From DASPWV01 sp046727855 (GTDB taxonomy: Bacteria > Acidobacteriota > Vicinamibacteria > Vicinamibacterales > UBA2999): a DNA stretch of 12,314 nt. A model generated the notes under the pieces. It saw nothing but the letters and a program-made list of their open reading frames with translations. It made no database searches and had not been told where the DNA came from. Of this stretch, positions 7,022 through 12,314 are shown piece by piece. The DNA is taken from assembly GCA_046727855.1 (NCBI GenBank), contig JBKPDL010000028.1:1-12314 (forward strand), given 5' to 3'. The first letter of the stretch is position 1. Every line of letters starts with the position of its first letter. Position numbers and translations under genes: made by a program.

Positions 7022-7273
7022 ATGGCAAGAGTCTCCGTTTCCGTGCGCGAGCTCCAGCAGAACCTCAAGCGCGTGATGGCGCGTGTGGAGCGCGGGGAGA
7101 CCATCGAAGTGACCCGCCGGCGCAAACCCGTCGCACGTCTGGCGCCCATGAAGGCGGCTGGCCCTGTGGCGCCCTGGCCCGATCTGAAAACACGCAGACG
7201 AGCTGTTTTCGGTGATCGGATCGTTGCGCCCAGCGGCTCGGACATAGTGATCGAGGGCCGGGGCGACCGATGA
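7022..7273 (+). CDS. vapB: VapB antitoxin, Phd/YefM type
   Basis: An 83-residue antitoxin. The N-terminal part (VSVRELQQNLKRVMARVE, GETIEVTRR, KPVARLAP) is the Phd/YefM fold: a DNA-binding dimer that also represses its own promoter. The C-terminal tail from about residue 49 (WPDLKTRRRAVFGDR...IVIEGRGDR) is of the kind that wraps and blocks the toxin. Possible starts are TTG 7001, ATG 7013 and ATG 7022. I choose 7022 because family members usually begin a few residues before the VSVRE segment and the inferred promoter places the mRNA start there. The stop overlaps the vapC start by ATGA, giving coupled translation. Autoregulation by the VapBC complex is expected from the family. Confidence 0.88.
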   Translation: MARVSVSVRELQQNLKRVMARVERGETIEVTRRRKPVARLAPMKAAGPVAPWPDLKTRRRAVFGDRIVAPSGSDIVIEGRGDR

Positions 7274-7767
7274 CGACATACGCGGATTCGAGCGCCTTGG
7301 TTCCTCTCTACGTGAACGAGCAGTTTTCTGACTCGGCCGGGTCCGTGCTGCTGCGGGCAGGCCAGATCCCGTTTACTGTGCTCCATCAGCTCGAAATCCC
7401 GAACGCGTTCGAGCGGCTCGTGGGCCGCGACCTGATGACCAGGAAGGAATGTGACTCGATCCAGCGGCAGCTGCGAGAGGACCTTGACAATCAGCGGCTG
7501 ATACGAATGTCGCTTGATTTGGACGACGTGTTCGCCCAGGCAGCCGAGCTGTCCGGGCGCTACGCCGCGAAGCATCTCGTGCGGAGCCTCGATCTGTTAC
7601 ACGTCGCTGCAGCGCACGCAGTGATGAGCACGAGGTTCGTGTCGGCCGACGACCGCCAGCTTGCCGTAGCGAAGGCGACCGGCTTGAAGATCGTGGACAT
7701 CAAACGCGGCGCCCGCCGGCAGAAGCGAGTGCACCAGCTCGCTCAGGACGAAGCGGAACATCGGTGA
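7270..7767 (+). CDS. vapC: VapC toxin, PIN-domain ribonuclease
   Basis: A 165-residue PIN-domain protein, the toxin of a type II toxin-antitoxin pair; family members are Mg2+-dependent endoribonucleases that often cut tRNA or rRNA. The acidic site is complete: D6 in YADSSAL, E42 in LEIPNAFERL, D108 in RSLDLLHVAAA and D127/D128 in SADDRQ. The start overlaps the antitoxin stop by four bases, the usual vapBC layout. The protein is somewhat longer than typical: after IVDIKRG at about 147 there is an 18-residue basic, Gln-rich tail (RRQKRVHQLAQ...) with no counterpart in the core fold. The tail may reflect a shifted stop at a rearrangement junction, or be a genuine extension. The catalytic domain looks intact, so an active toxin is likely. 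Confidence 0.9.
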   Translation: MTTYADSSALVPLYVNEQFSDSAGSVLLRAGQIPFTVLHQLEIPNAFERLVGRDLMTRKECDSIQRQLREDLDNQRLIRMSLDLDDVFAQAAELSGRYAAKHLVRSLDLLHVAAAHAVMSTRFVSADDRQLAVAKATGLKIVDIKRGARRQKRVHQLAQDEAEHR

Positions 7768-7848
7768 AGAGACGGCGTGCTGATATTTGAAGTTCGGCTG
7801 GGTGTCGCCGCGAAAAGTTCGCAACGGATTGGTATCCATCCGGAGACG

Positions 7849-8097
7849 TCAAACTGCAGGGCGGTCGGTGGCAGCGACCAGGCTTGAGGCCTGCGCCACC
7901 GTGTGCTCGAGTTCGCGAACGAAACGCGCCATCGGACTCCACATGAACCACTGCGGAAGTTGCTTCGCAAGCGCGGGAAGCCCTTCGACAACCACGGAGC
8001 GACAGCGAATGGCGGAGTCGTAATCGATGCGTCCCAACCCTACACGGCAGAAGAACGACAGATCCGCACGAACGATGAGATCCGAATCGAACCCGGG
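7849..8097 (-). pseudogene. Out-of-frame C-terminal (SCP2-like) part of the HxlR regulator
   Basis: This frame continues the regulator encoded by the next gene upstream on the minus strand. Past the break it reads PGFDSDLIVRADLSFF, then SVVVEGLPALAKQLPQWF, ending at TGA 7849-7851. The PGF-D-D-L-x-V-x-A-D-L pattern followed by the V-x-G-x-x-x-L segment is characteristic of the sterol-carrier-like domain found behind the winged helix in some HxlR/MarR-type regulators. It has no start codon or ribosome site of its own that makes sense, because the in-frame ATG at 8142 lies within the other frame's coding region. Adding one base to the G run at 8095-8099 would join both parts into a protein of about 244 residues. 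Confidence 0.75.
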
Positions 8098-8582
8098 GGC
8101 GTCACACAGACCGAAACCTCCCGTGGCTCGAGGAGCAACCACACTCGTCGTCCGCGAGGACCGGTGAAGTCGAACTCAACGACCGTACGCCTGTCCGGCA
8201 AGAGCTCGCGGTTGATCCGCTGGTGAATCCTCCAGATCAATAACCCCGCGTCCAACTCCTCCGGCCTCGGCTCGCCGAAGGCCCAGCGGACGCCCCACGC
8301 GCCAAGCGTCTCGATGACCGTCGTGAGATCTCTGCCAGCCTCAGAAAGGTGATACGCCGTTACCTTCGGTTGCGCACCAGGTAGACGCTCGATGACGCCG
8401 GCGTCTTCCAGGTCCCGGAGGCGCGATGCCAGCAGCGAGCGCGAGATTCCGGGCAGCCCTCGCTCGATCTCATTGAAACGATGGCTGCCGAGAATCAGCT
8501 CGCGCACAATGAGCGGCGTCCATCGATCCGCCAGGATCTCCGCCGCCCGAGCGACAGGGCAGTACTGCTTGTATTTCTGCAT
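8040..8582 (-). CDS. HxlR-family winged-helix transcriptional regulator, frame-truncated
   Basis: A 180-residue product as read. Residues 1-95 are a classical HxlR domain: YCPVARAAEILADRWTPLIV at the N-terminus, FNEIERGLPGISRSLLASRL as the recognition region, then a wing and HLSEAGRDL. The start at ATG 8582 is preferred over GTG 8597 because AGGA lies six bases upstream and family members begin just before the YCPV motif. From about residue 120 an SCP2-like domain begins (VVEFDFTG, RVWLLLEP) but is cut: after VCVTPPG the frame reads 16 unrelated residues to a stop at 8040. The proper continuation is in the -1 frame. The HTH should still fold and bind DNA, but ligand sensing or dimerisation by the C-terminal domain would be lost unless ribosomes shift frame or the break is a sequencing error. 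Its target is unknown. Confidence 0.82.
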   Translation of the reverse strand: MQKYKQYCPVARAAEILADRWTPLIVRELILGSHRFNEIERGLPGISRSLLASRLRDLEDAGVIERLPGAQPKVTAYHLSEAGRDLTTVIETLGAWGVRWAFGEPRPEELDAGLLIWRIHQRINRELLPDRRTVVEFDFTGPRGRRVWLLLEPREVSVCVTPPGSIRISSFVRICRSSAV

Positions 8583-8590
8583 GCCGCATC

Positions 8591-8617
8591 CTGGCACGCT
8601 CGGTTCGCGCGTGCCAG
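8591..8617. promoter_or_regulatory. Perfect 9-9-9 inverted repeat, putative HxlR operator
   Basis: CTGGCACGC at 8591-8599 and GCGTGCCAG at 8609-8617 are perfect inverted copies separated by nine bases. The proximal arm overlaps two bases of the AGGA ribosome site (8589-8592) of the regulator gene. The arrangement fits a dimeric winged-helix repressor controlling its own gene. In the mRNA it could also fold into a hairpin that partly covers the ribosome site. Confidence 0.55.
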
Positions 8618-9054
8618 TCCAAAAATTGAACCGATTGAGTCCGCTCGTTGCACTTCCGCCGCAGCTCCTCCGCTCCTATCGTGAGTCGCGTTGTGGCCAA
8701 AAACGGTAGTCGAAGGGAGACTCTCATTCGAACCTATCGGCGACGGCGCGTGCTTTGGCCCTGATGGTTGTTAGTACCGACTCTGTCCCGGGTGCGACTT
8801 GCGCACACGGCGGATGCCGGTGTCGTGGCGAACATCTAACCCCTCAATTCCCTCAATTCACTTGCGTTGACAATCGCGGCGCCGTGATGGATGCCGCATT
8901 TGCGCCTGATCGCGGCGTCGCTCGAGCGTTCTGGCGCCGTTGGCGTGGTCAATTCAAGTGAACTTTGAGACTAGAGCTACGGCATCGCCGATCGCTCGGC
9001 GACGTTCGAGACGGGCGTGTTCGCTCTTGCACAGGCGAGACGATGGACCCGCGA
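8598..9054. other. Gene-free stretch between two regulator genes
   Basis: About 450 bases between the start of the HxlR gene and the end of the Lrp-type gene. I see no convincing gene in it: the open frames have poor composition and no recognisable motifs. Its left end holds the HxlR operator-like repeat. At 8841-8858 there is a tandem 9-bp repeat (CCCTCAATT twice), and an imperfect long-range inverted repeat spans 8850-8969. Confidence 0.5.
8850..8969. repeat. Imperfect inverted-repeat element of ~120 bases, MITE-like
   Basis: TTCACTTGCGTTGA at 8857-8870 matches the reverse complement of 8949-8962 at 12 of 14 positions. The similarity continues outward on both sides (CTCAA blocks, with a two-base gap). 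The ends enclose 78 bases with no reading frame of note. This could be a small non-autonomous element or a large foldback structure. No target-site duplication is evident, so the element reading is tentative. Confidence 0.25.
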
Positions 9055-9588
9055 TCAGCGACGGCGTTTCAGTGTCCGTGAGGAGCGCACAACCGCAGCG
9101 CCCTGGTTCTCCAAGGCCCCCTCCACGCTCACATAGCAGGGCCACTGATGTGTGCGGTGCAGCTCGTAGATCACCGCCGTCTCACAATGGTCCACCTCAG
9201 GCTGTGTGGCGAAGCGCTCGACAATGAGAGTGCGGAGGTGATGGATATCACGCACCGCGACGTGGACTTGGAGATCGTTCACGCCCGTGACATGGAACAC
9301 GCAGAGCACTTCAGGCAACAATCGGAGGTGCCCGTAGAACCGCCGGAACGCCTCGCGCGAGTGCTTGACCAGGCGAATTGCCACGAGCGCCTCCAGTCCG
9401 ATGCCCAGTGCAGCGCCCGAGACCTCGGCGTACGATCCCTGGATCACGCCTCTCTGCGTTAGAGTCCGCACGCGTTCCAGGCAACTGGACGGCGCGAGGC
9501 CGACGTGTGCAGCGAGCTCCTTATTGGACAGCCGAGCATTGTTCTGCAAAGCAGCCAATATGTCGAAGTCTATTCGGTCTAATGGCAT
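9055..9588 (-). CDS. Lrp/AsnC-family transcriptional regulator
   Basis: A 177-residue regulator. The N-terminal helix-turn-helix (LDRIDFDILAALQNNARLS, then KELAAHVGLAPSSCLERVRTL) covers about residues 3-46. A C-terminal RAM/AsnC effector domain follows with VLCVFHVTGVNDLQVHVAV and VDHCETAVIYEL. Such proteins usually sense an amino acid and control genes of its metabolism. The ATG at 9588 is chosen because the HTH starts right after it; the in-frame upstream 61 codons overlap the divergent decarboxylase gene and look non-coding. The last ~25 residues (after QWPCYV) go beyond the usual end of the fold and are Arg-rich. It is divergent from an amino-acid decarboxylase gene whose start is 65 bases away, so control of that gene, and of itself, is the simplest reading. 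Confidence 0.92.
   Translation of the reverse strand: MPLDRIDFDILAALQNNARLSNKELAAHVGLAPSSCLERVRTLTQRGVIQGSYAEVSGAALGIGLEALVAIRLVKHSREAFRRFYGHLRLLPEVLCVFHVTGVNDLQVHVAVRDIHHLRTLIVERFATQPEVDHCETAVIYELHRTHQWPCYVSVEGALENQGAAVVRSSRTLKRRR
9564..9576. repeat. 13-bp direct repeat, copy 1 (inside the lrp-type gene start)
   Basis: CGAAGTCTATTCG at 9564-9576 is repeated exactly at 9605-9617. The two copies start 41 bases apart, close to four helical turns, so they lie on the same face of the DNA. This copy lies in codons 5-9 of the Lrp-type gene (RIDFD), so part of its sequence is constrained by coding. Confidence 0.5.
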
Positions 9589-9604
9589 AATCACGCCTCT
9601 CGAG

Positions 9605-9630
9605 CGAAGTCTATTCGATTGTGCTCGAAT
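9605..9630. promoter_or_regulatory. Putative Lrp-type operator: direct repeat copy 2 plus 18-bp palindrome
   Basis: The second exact copy of CGAAGTCTATTCG occupies 9605-9617, 17-29 bases upstream of the regulator's ATG. Overlapping it, ATTCGA at 9613-9618 and TCGAAT at 9625-9630 form a perfect 6-6-6 inverted repeat. Lrp/AsnC proteins bind phased, partly palindromic sites in divergent control regions, so this is a strong candidate for shared control of the regulator and the decarboxylase. A GTG at 9621 falls inside the palindrome, an argument against using it as the decarboxylase start. Confidence 0.55.
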
Positions 9631-9653
9631 CGAGAACGGCGGACACTGCTGGA

Positions 9654-11090
9654 ATGGAGCGACCGCCAGCCTCGATGCACGCCAATACACAGGCAGCGAC
9701 GGCGACGCAGGACCCGCTGAGGATCGTGTCTGAACGCATCGTTCAGTGGCCTGTCGACGTACGACACGCACGCGTAACGCCGGTGCTCTCAGCGGATGCG
9801 CTCGACGCGCGGCTCGCGGCGCAGAAACTGTCGGACCCGCATGACCTCGGCACGCTGGTCGCAGAGCTCGTTGATCTGCTGGAGCACGGCCTGCTCCATT
9901 CGACGCATCCGCGCTACTTTGGCCTCTTCAACCCTGGCGTCCGGCGCGCAGGGGTGATCGCCGATGCGATGGTCGCCCTCTACAACCCTCAGGTCGGTGC
10001 GTGGTGGCACGCGCCAGCGGCGAGCGAGATCGAACGACGGGCATTGGCATATCTCTCAGATCGGCTCGGGTTCAAATCCCCGGAAGTAGCGGCCATGTTT
10101 ACCACGGGTGGGTCGGAAGCCAATCTCACCGGCGTACTGGTCGCGCTTGCATCAGCCTTTCCGGAACACTGGCGCGACGGGCTTGTGGGCGTCGCAGGCC
10201 GGCCCGTCCTGTACGCGTCCGATCAGGGGCACGATTCGTTCGTCAAGGTCGCGCGCGTCATCGGCGTCGGCGAGCGCGCGCTCCGCCGCGTGCGGAGCGA
10301 TGCGCAGCAGCGATTCGACGTCGATGATCTCCGACAACAGATCGCCCGTGATCGCGCCACCGGGCAGATCCCGTTCTGCGTGATTGGTACGGCAGGCACC
10401 ACGGCGACTGGCGCGATCGATCCCCTGCACGCTCTGGCAGATCTCTGTCGGACGGAGGCGATCTGGTTTCACGTCGATGCGGCCTGGGGAGGCCTGGCGC
10501 TCCTCTCGGAGGGTCTGCGAACGCACGTGGCCGGCATCGAGCGGGCGGACTCTGTCACATGGGACGCGCACAAAACGCTCCCGATCCCCATGGGTGCGGG
10601 GATGTTTTTCTGTCGCGCCCGCAGGCTCGTCGAGTCCGTCTTCTCGGTGCACACCGGGTACGTGCCCGATGCTGTTCCAGGGCGGGAGGATCTCTATCAG
10701 CACTCTTTGCAGTGGTCGCGCCGGTTCATCGGACTGAAGGTCTACCTGACGCTCGCCGAGCTCGGGAGCGACGGCATCGCCGCACTGATCGATCACCAGG
10801 CGGCCATGGCTCGCCGTCTTCGGGAACGGCTGACGGAAACCGGCTGGCGTGTCATGAACGACACGCCGCTCCCGATCGTGTGCTTCACGCGCGACAACCT
10901 GCGCCCCGATGCGACGGCAGATTTCCTTGGCCGGCTTGCCGCGGAGGGCAATACATGGATCTCGGAAGCCAAACTCGCAGGCGGCGAGCGTTGGCTCCGC
11001 GCCTGCATCACGCACCACGAGACGGACGCATCCGACGTCGATGCGCTCGTAGCAGCCTTGAGCCGCGCCATTGCGGATCCGCGATGCTGA
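9654..11090 (+). CDS. Group II PLP-dependent amino-acid decarboxylase
   Basis: A 478-residue cytoplasmic enzyme of the aromatic-amino-acid/glutamate decarboxylase superfamily. Cofactor-site motifs are intact: TTGGSEAN at 150-157 (phosphate binding), H193 in GHDSF (ring stacking), GTAGTTATGAIDPL at 245-258, D275 in WFHVDAAWGG (pyridine nitrogen) and the Schiff-base lysine K307 in TWDAHK. The N-terminal HPRYFGLFNP segment differs from the HPYFFAYFP-type segment of classical DOPA/tryptophan decarboxylases. The substrate is therefore open (aromatic amino acid, aspartate, glutamate or diaminobutyrate are all conceivable). Starts at GTG 9621, ATG 9654 and ATG 9675 are possible. I choose 9654 because GTG 9621 lies within an operator-like palindrome; 9675 cannot be excluded. 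It is divergent from an Lrp-type regulator, which suggests induction or repression by its substrate amino acid. Confidence 0.9.
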   Translation: MERPPASMHANTQAATATQDPLRIVSERIVQWPVDVRHARVTPVLSADALDARLAAQKLSDPHDLGTLVAELVDLLEHGLLHSTHPRYFGLFNPGVRRAGVIADAMVALYNPQVGAWWHAPAASEIERRALAYLSDRLGFKSPEVAAMFTTGGSEANLTGVLVALASAFPEHWRDGLVGVAGRPVLYASDQGHDSFVKVARVIGVGERALRRVRSDAQQRFDVDDLRQQIARDRATGQIPFCVIGTAGTTATGAIDPLHALADLCRTEAIWFHVDAAWGGLALLSEGLRTHVAGIERADSVTWDAHKTLPIPMGAGMFFCRARRLVESVFSVHTGYVPDAVPGREDLYQHSLQWSRRFIGLKVYLTLAELGSDGIAALIDHQAAMARRLRERLTETGWRVMNDTPLPIVCFTRDNLRPDATADFLGRLAAEGNTWISEAKLAGGERWLRACITHHETDASDVDALVAALSRAIADPRC

Positions 11091-11188
11091 TAGCGCTGAA
11101 GGGCGATGTGTTTCCTTGCTCCTTTTACGGCTGCAGCCTAGCGCCCGTGGTAGACGCTGACATTAAGATACCCAGAGAATGAGGCGCG

Positions 11189-11284
11189 ATGAATGACAAA
11201 CGTGCGATGCTTCGGCACGTTGTTGCGGCAATCGCGCATCGCACACAGAAGGCATTGCGCGACGCGCCGGCGTCATTCGTGTAG
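11189..11284 (+). pseudogene. N-terminal stub resembling a DinB-like protein
   Basis: ATG at 11189 follows GAGG (11181-11184) and opens 31 codons to TAG at 11282-11284. The peptide contains KRAMLRHVVAAIAHRTQK followed by ALRDAPASF. This resembles the opening helix of DinB/YfiT-type four-helix proteins, which often start with an MLRH-x-x-x-x-AYR-x-x-KAL pattern followed by a segment like FADFR and a helix with metal-binding His. Nothing matching those later helices follows in any frame. I read it as a gene decapitated by a stop and deletion. The resemblance is from memory of the family and short. Confidence 0.4.
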
Positions 11285-11493
11285 GCGGAAGTCGGTCACA
11301 TTCCCTCGTCGCTGCGTCATAGCAATGACCCGCGAGACCCCCGCGGCGTGACAAGGGTAAGCACCACGCTTGGGATAGAGCAAGATCACTGAGGGCTGGG
11401 CTTGCACAAGTCACGAGGCGCACTCACAGTCGCGTGAATGACCTCGAAACTGCAGCATCTCGATGACGGCGAGCGGCGATCCTGGACCAAAAG
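11285..11493. other. Gene-free stretch before the thioesterase
   Basis: Together with 11091-11188 this makes a gap of about 400 bases after the decarboxylase, broken only by the DinB-like stub. I see no other reading frame with coding composition, no RNA gene and no clear terminator. The thioesterase promoter should lie here but no convincing -35/-10 pair stands out. Confidence 0.4.
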
Positions 11494-11979
11494 ATGAGTG
11501 GACCGTTGATAAGCGAAACCGACGAGGAGCGTTTTCGTCGCGTCGCGGCGATCTTCGAAACGGCTAACTTTCTCCGAACGCTTGGCGTGCGCCTAGAAGC
11601 CGTCGGGCCCGACTCGTGTGAGACGTCGCTCGTGTTGACGCCCGCGCTGTACCAACAGCATGGCTTCGCGCATGCCGGTGTTATCACTGCGTTGGCGGAT
11701 CACACGGCAGGTGGCGCCGCGCGAGCCGCTGTGCCTCCCGGACGCGATGTGCTGACGCTGGAACTAAAGATCAACTTTCTTCGACCCGGACGCGGCGAGC
11801 GTCTCGTCGCGCGCGCGCGCACGTTACGGGCTGGGCGCAGCGCGGTCGTCAGCGAATCGGAGGTCTTCGTGATCACGGACGGTCAAGAGCTGCTGATCGC
11901 GAAGCTGTCCTCGACGCTCATGATCCTTGACGAGCGCCCGTTCGCTGGGGCGAACGAAGGGGGCCCCTGCAGCTCTTAA
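11494..11979 (+). CDS. PaaI-family hotdog-fold thioesterase
   Basis: A 161-residue protein of the PaaI/YdiI-type acyl-CoA thioesterase family, which hydrolyses CoA thioesters in the cytoplasm. The hotdog-fold helix carries the family signature: QQHGFAHAGVITALADHTAG at 54-73, with H60-A-G at the substrate loop and D69 as the likely catalytic acid. The strand LTLELKINFLRPG at about 87-99 and the following LVARAR and GR-x-x-x-VSESEV segments are also typical. Length is usual for the family, with a short disordered N-terminus and a Gly-rich tail. The ribosome site is weak (GGA at -10). It stands alone, with a stub on one side and a converging AraC-type gene on the other, so its acyl-CoA substrate cannot be inferred from context. 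Confidence 0.88.
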   Translation: MSGPLISETDEERFRRVAAIFETANFLRTLGVRLEAVGPDSCETSLVLTPALYQQHGFAHAGVITALADHTAGGAARAAVPPGRDVLTLELKINFLRPGRGERLVARARTLRAGRSAVVSESEVFVITDGQELLIAKLSSTLMILDERPFAGANEGGPCSS

Positions 11980-12148
11980 GCGATCACGCCACTCAAGGAA
12001 TGCGTGCGCCGAAGATGCCGCGGCCCCGTTCCGCACGAACTCGCCCACCCGCGGGTGCGCACGGGCGAGGTGTGACGAGTCGCGTCGAGCCATGCGGCGA
12101 CGCCGCTGGAATCCCAACGGCTTCCGAGGATCGCATCCCGACGGGAAG

Positions 12149-12314
12149 TCACGCGCACTCGGTGTTGTTCGCTGCCGCGCTGGCGATCGTCGGCATCTCG
12201 CAGACGCGAGCCGACTGCCGCGCCTTGGCCGCACGTCGATATGCGGCCGGAGGCTTCCCCATGGTTTGTCGAAACGCGCGACTGAACGACGCTTCCGACT
12301 GATAGCCGACGCGC
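12149..12314 (-). CDS. AraC-family regulator, C-terminal end (runs off the window)
   Basis: From the right edge the minus strand reads RVGYQSEASFSRAFRQTMG, then KPPAAYRR, a textbook match to the second helix-turn-helix of AraC/XylS regulators (GY-x-S-x-x-x-FSRAF followed by P-x-x-YRR). The frame continues 28 further residues rich in Ala, Arg and Asn to TGA at 12149-12151. The start and effector domain lie outside the window. It converges on the thioesterase gene (gap of 169 bases), so it probably does not control that gene from its own promoter region. Confidence 0.85.
   Translation of the reverse strand, partial: RVGYQSEASFSRAFRQTMGKPPAAYRRAAKARQSARVCEMPTIASAAANNTECA

Noticed and set aside
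8867..8872. TTGACA hexamer as a promoter -35 element
   Set aside because: Perfect -35 match but no acceptable -10 at 16-18 bases and no gene downstream on the plus strand.
8977..9138. Plus-strand coding-like peptide (includes ATFETGVFALAQARRW) ending in TAG
   Set aside because: It has reasonable third-position GC but no start codon after an upstream TAG, no recognisable family, and overlaps the end of the Lrp-type gene on the other strand; probably a shadow or very old remnant.
9589..9771. 61-residue N-terminal extension of the Lrp-type regulator
   Set aside because: It would cover the decarboxylase start and the operator-like repeats; the HTH begins directly after ATG 9588.
10152..11018. 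288-codon minus-strand frame inside the decarboxylase gene
   Set aside because: Antisense shadow; the plus-strand frame carries all PLP-site motifs.
11824..12234. 136-codon minus-strand frame between the thioesterase and the right edge
   Set aside because: Overlaps both the thioesterase and the AraC-type end in other frames and has an Arg-rich composition. A short protein-like section near 11985-12060 was noted but is too short to call.
1..12314. CRISPR array, tRNA, rRNA or insertion sequence
   Set aside because: No regularly spaced repeats, no cloverleaf-type sequence, no ribosomal RNA segments and no transposase or integrase motifs were found on either strand.

Overview
The window is GC-rich, with strong G/C preference at third codon positions. 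It encodes an outer-membrane porin, so the host is Gram-negative. The mix of genes (divergent NhaA, DcaP-like porin, purple-acid-phosphatase-like enzyme, glgP/pgm, vapBC, HxlR fused to an SCP2-like domain, DinB-like remnant) would fit a soil bacterium such as an acidobacterium. That placement is inference from general resemblance; no marker gene is present.

Layout. Positions 1-197 hold the 3' end of an unrecognised plus-strand gene that seems frame-disrupted. From 4319 down to 309 there are three co-directional minus-strand genes: a DcaP-like porin, a secreted purple-acid-phosphatase-like metallophosphoesterase and a divergent NhaA-type antiporter. They form a plausible envelope-to-cytoplasm transport and phosphatase unit. 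From about 4341 to 5102 lies debris: a minus-strand coding-like stretch and the last ~63 codons of a glycogen phosphorylase, whose stop overlaps the start of an intact phosphoglucomutase (5103-6785). A 32-codon ORF with an ATGA overlap follows pgm and looks like the stub of a lost operon partner. So pgm seems to be the survivor of an eroded glycogen-metabolism operon.

From 6880 to 7767 there is a type II toxin-antitoxin pair (Phd/YefM-type VapB, PIN-domain VapC). The antitoxin may be translated from a leaderless mRNA. On the minus strand, 7849-8582 is an HxlR-type regulator whose C-terminal SCP2-like domain is separated from its HTH by a one-base frameshift in a G run; a perfect 9-9-9 inverted repeat touches its Shine-Dalgarno sequence. 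After a 450-base gap with only an imperfect inverted-repeat structure comes a divergent pair: an Lrp/AsnC regulator (9055-9588, minus) and a group II PLP-dependent amino-acid decarboxylase (9654-11090, plus). Their shared control region carries a duplicated 13-bp motif and an 18-bp palindrome.

Positions 11091-11493 hold a 31-codon stub resembling the N-terminus of a DinB-like protein. Then come a PaaI-type hotdog thioesterase (11494-11979) and the C-terminal helix-turn-helix end of an AraC-family regulator running off the right edge on the minus strand.

Overall this is an accessory-type region: several intact catabolic or regulatory genes separated by at least five gene stubs or frame-disrupted genes. 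I found no CRISPR array, rRNA, tRNA, transposase or integrase. No undescribed system is clearly demonstrable. The best candidates are the porin/phosphatase/NhaA-like cassette, whose antiporter lacks one of the two signature aspartates, and the two self-contained regulator/operator arrangements.
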